Assembly (NCBI GenBank): GCA_036937835.1
Contig: CM072863.1
Location: 26,558,501-26,622,500, forward strand
DNA from: Pampus argenteus
Taxonomy: Eukaryota; Chordata; Actinopteri; Scombriformes; Stromateidae
DNA length: 64,000 nucleotides
Reading direction: 5' to 3'
The position numbers and the translations under genes were made by a program. A model generated the notes under the pieces. It did no database searches, was not told the DNA's origin, and worked only from the letters and a program-made list of their open reading frames with translations. Position 1 is the first letter of the stretch; every line of letters starts with the position of its first letter. This document shows, piece after piece, positions 63,492 through 64,000 of this stretch.

Positions 63492-63869
63492 AAAAGTACT
63501 TCTAAAAAGTAAAAAAAAAACACTGTTCAAAATTTATACTGCACGTCACACTCCTGACTCCTCTCCTTATTCTGAAAGAAAAAAACAACAGAAAGACAAT
63601 AAAGATCAGTGTTCAAAGTGTTCAAAAACCAGATCAAGACATAAATGTCATCAGATGAAATATGAGCATATCATAAGTTTACTGTACCTGAATTTAAAAT
63701 GAGTGTCCAACTTTTCATTGTCTCCAGTCCTCTGATCTCTCTACAAAACTAAATGAAGACTAGAGAAAACAAATTCACAAAGTTACACTCATGCAGTTAA
63801 AGTAGTATAAAAATAAGATTAAAATGGCAATGATCAAACTCTAATTAAAATTACAAAAATACAGAAATT
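63492..63869 (+). repeat. B-prime monomer (copy 5), A-type front, paired with C
   Basis: The front has the A-type CTCTCCTTATTCTG and AAACAACAG, then switches to TTCAAAGTGTTC and AGCATATCATAAG. This is the reciprocal combination to A-star and is the same arrangement found on the left of the D segments. Confidence 0.85.
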
Positions 63870-64000
63870 AAAAGTATTTCCAAAAAGTAAAAAAAAAACA
63901 CTGTTCAAACTTTATACTGCGAACAGATGACCAATTTGTTATCAAATGAAATCTGATCAGTGCCTGAAGTCAAAGAAAAGTGTCTCTGAATCTAAAATGA
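63870..64000 (+). repeat. Short class C monomer (copy 8), cut by window edge
   Basis: It has TACTGCGAACAGATGACC and GTGCCTGAAG (private), and is truncated after GAATCTAAAATGA. Confidence 0.88.

Larger units (their letters stand above)
1..64000 (+). repeat. Satellite array of ~345-373 bp monomers with higher-order structure
   Basis: The whole window is a head-to-tail array of one A+T-rich monomer. I place the monomer start at the AAAAGTATTTCC motif. In order, it then has an A-tract; CACTGTTCAAACTTTATA; a pyrimidine-rich stretch (CACACTCCTGACTCCTCTC); an A-rich stretch ending in GACAATAAAGATCAGTG; a variable middle that defines the classes; TGAATTTAAAATGAGTGTCC; TTGTCTCCAGTCCTCTG; GTTACACTCATGCAGTTAAA; and ATCAAACTCTAATTAAAATT. 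About 160 copies occur, all in the same orientation, interrupted only by eight D segments. Both window edges lie inside the array, so its true extent is unknown. No monomer contains a long open frame. The organism is probably a vertebrate, by inference. I do not recognise the family by name. Confidence 0.97.
61977..64000 (+). repeat. Array segment 9: A, B, A, A, B-prime, partial C
   Basis: After D8 the order is A (AAACGTATATCCC start, with private GACAGTAAAG near 62168), B with CTATTCAAAAAG, A, A, a B-prime/C pair starting at 63492, and the window edge inside C. The array continues beyond the window. Confidence 0.88.

Noticed and set aside
1..64000. CRISPR array
   Set aside because: The repeats are about 350 bp and contiguous, with no short repeat/unique spacer pattern and no cas genes.
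1..64000. Centromere identity
   Set aside because: Higher-order satellite structure is compatible with a centromere, but no CENP-B-box-like motif was recognised and the sequence alone cannot show centromere function.
1..64000. tRNA, rRNA or other structured RNA genes
   Set aside because: No cloverleaf, internal promoter boxes or conserved rRNA segments were recognised on either strand.

Overview
The window is a single eukaryotic satellite array from end to end. I see no convincing protein-coding gene, tRNA, rRNA, CRISPR array or autonomous transposon. It is strongly A+T-rich by eye. It contains long (TA)n runs, A-tracts of 8-20 bases in nearly every monomer, and nested higher-order repeats. 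Its few CpG sites vary as CG, CA or TG between copies, as expected from methylated-CpG decay. These traits suggest an animal, most likely a vertebrate and possibly a teleost fish. The species and repeat family cannot be named from sequence alone.

The basic unit is a monomer of about 345-373 bp, all in one orientation, with roughly 160 copies. I divide monomers by their middle section. Class A carries TTTTGTTATCAATTGAAGTC after the shared GATCAGTG. Class B carries TTCAAAAACCAGATCAAGAC and GAGCATACGTTTACTGTACC. Class B-prime has an extra TTCAAAGTG and reads AGCATATCATAAG. Class C is short (about 296-301 bp) and lacks the block between ACTGC and GATCAGTG, reading GAACAGATGACC instead. Class A-star joins a B front to an A back. 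Eight times a B-prime-like monomer is interrupted by a longer non-monomeric segment of about 845-888 bp, here called D. D holds a (TA)n microsatellite and a short open frame on the plus strand.

Layout: D copies lie at 981-1830, 3971-4820, 8013-8862, 19250-20133, 27643-28530, 34455-35311, 37777-38645 and 61132-61976. The intervals between are runs of monomers. Nested amplifications include a block repeated 7,032 bp downstream (1-3241 and 7033-10273); 718-bp dimers (12900-15053 and 16483-17918); a block of about 7.4 kb repeated at 8,393-8,397 bp (14277-21660 and 22670-30057) with one replaced monomer; a 1,011-bp trimer (30223-32256); a 723-bp dimer (39777-41260); a tandem 5,727-bp unit of about 16 monomers (41211-52664); and 1,075-bp and 1,428-1,430-bp units (54161-58092). 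The 22.5 kb between the last two D copies has its own dominant B variant (GAGCACACG), so the array has local domains with separate amplification histories.

There are no genes working together here. The content of interest is repeat evolution: unequal exchange, hybrid monomers, conversion-like patches, and retention of D as the founding or spacer segment. Transcription, centromere or heterochromatin roles are possible, but nothing in the sequence demonstrates them.
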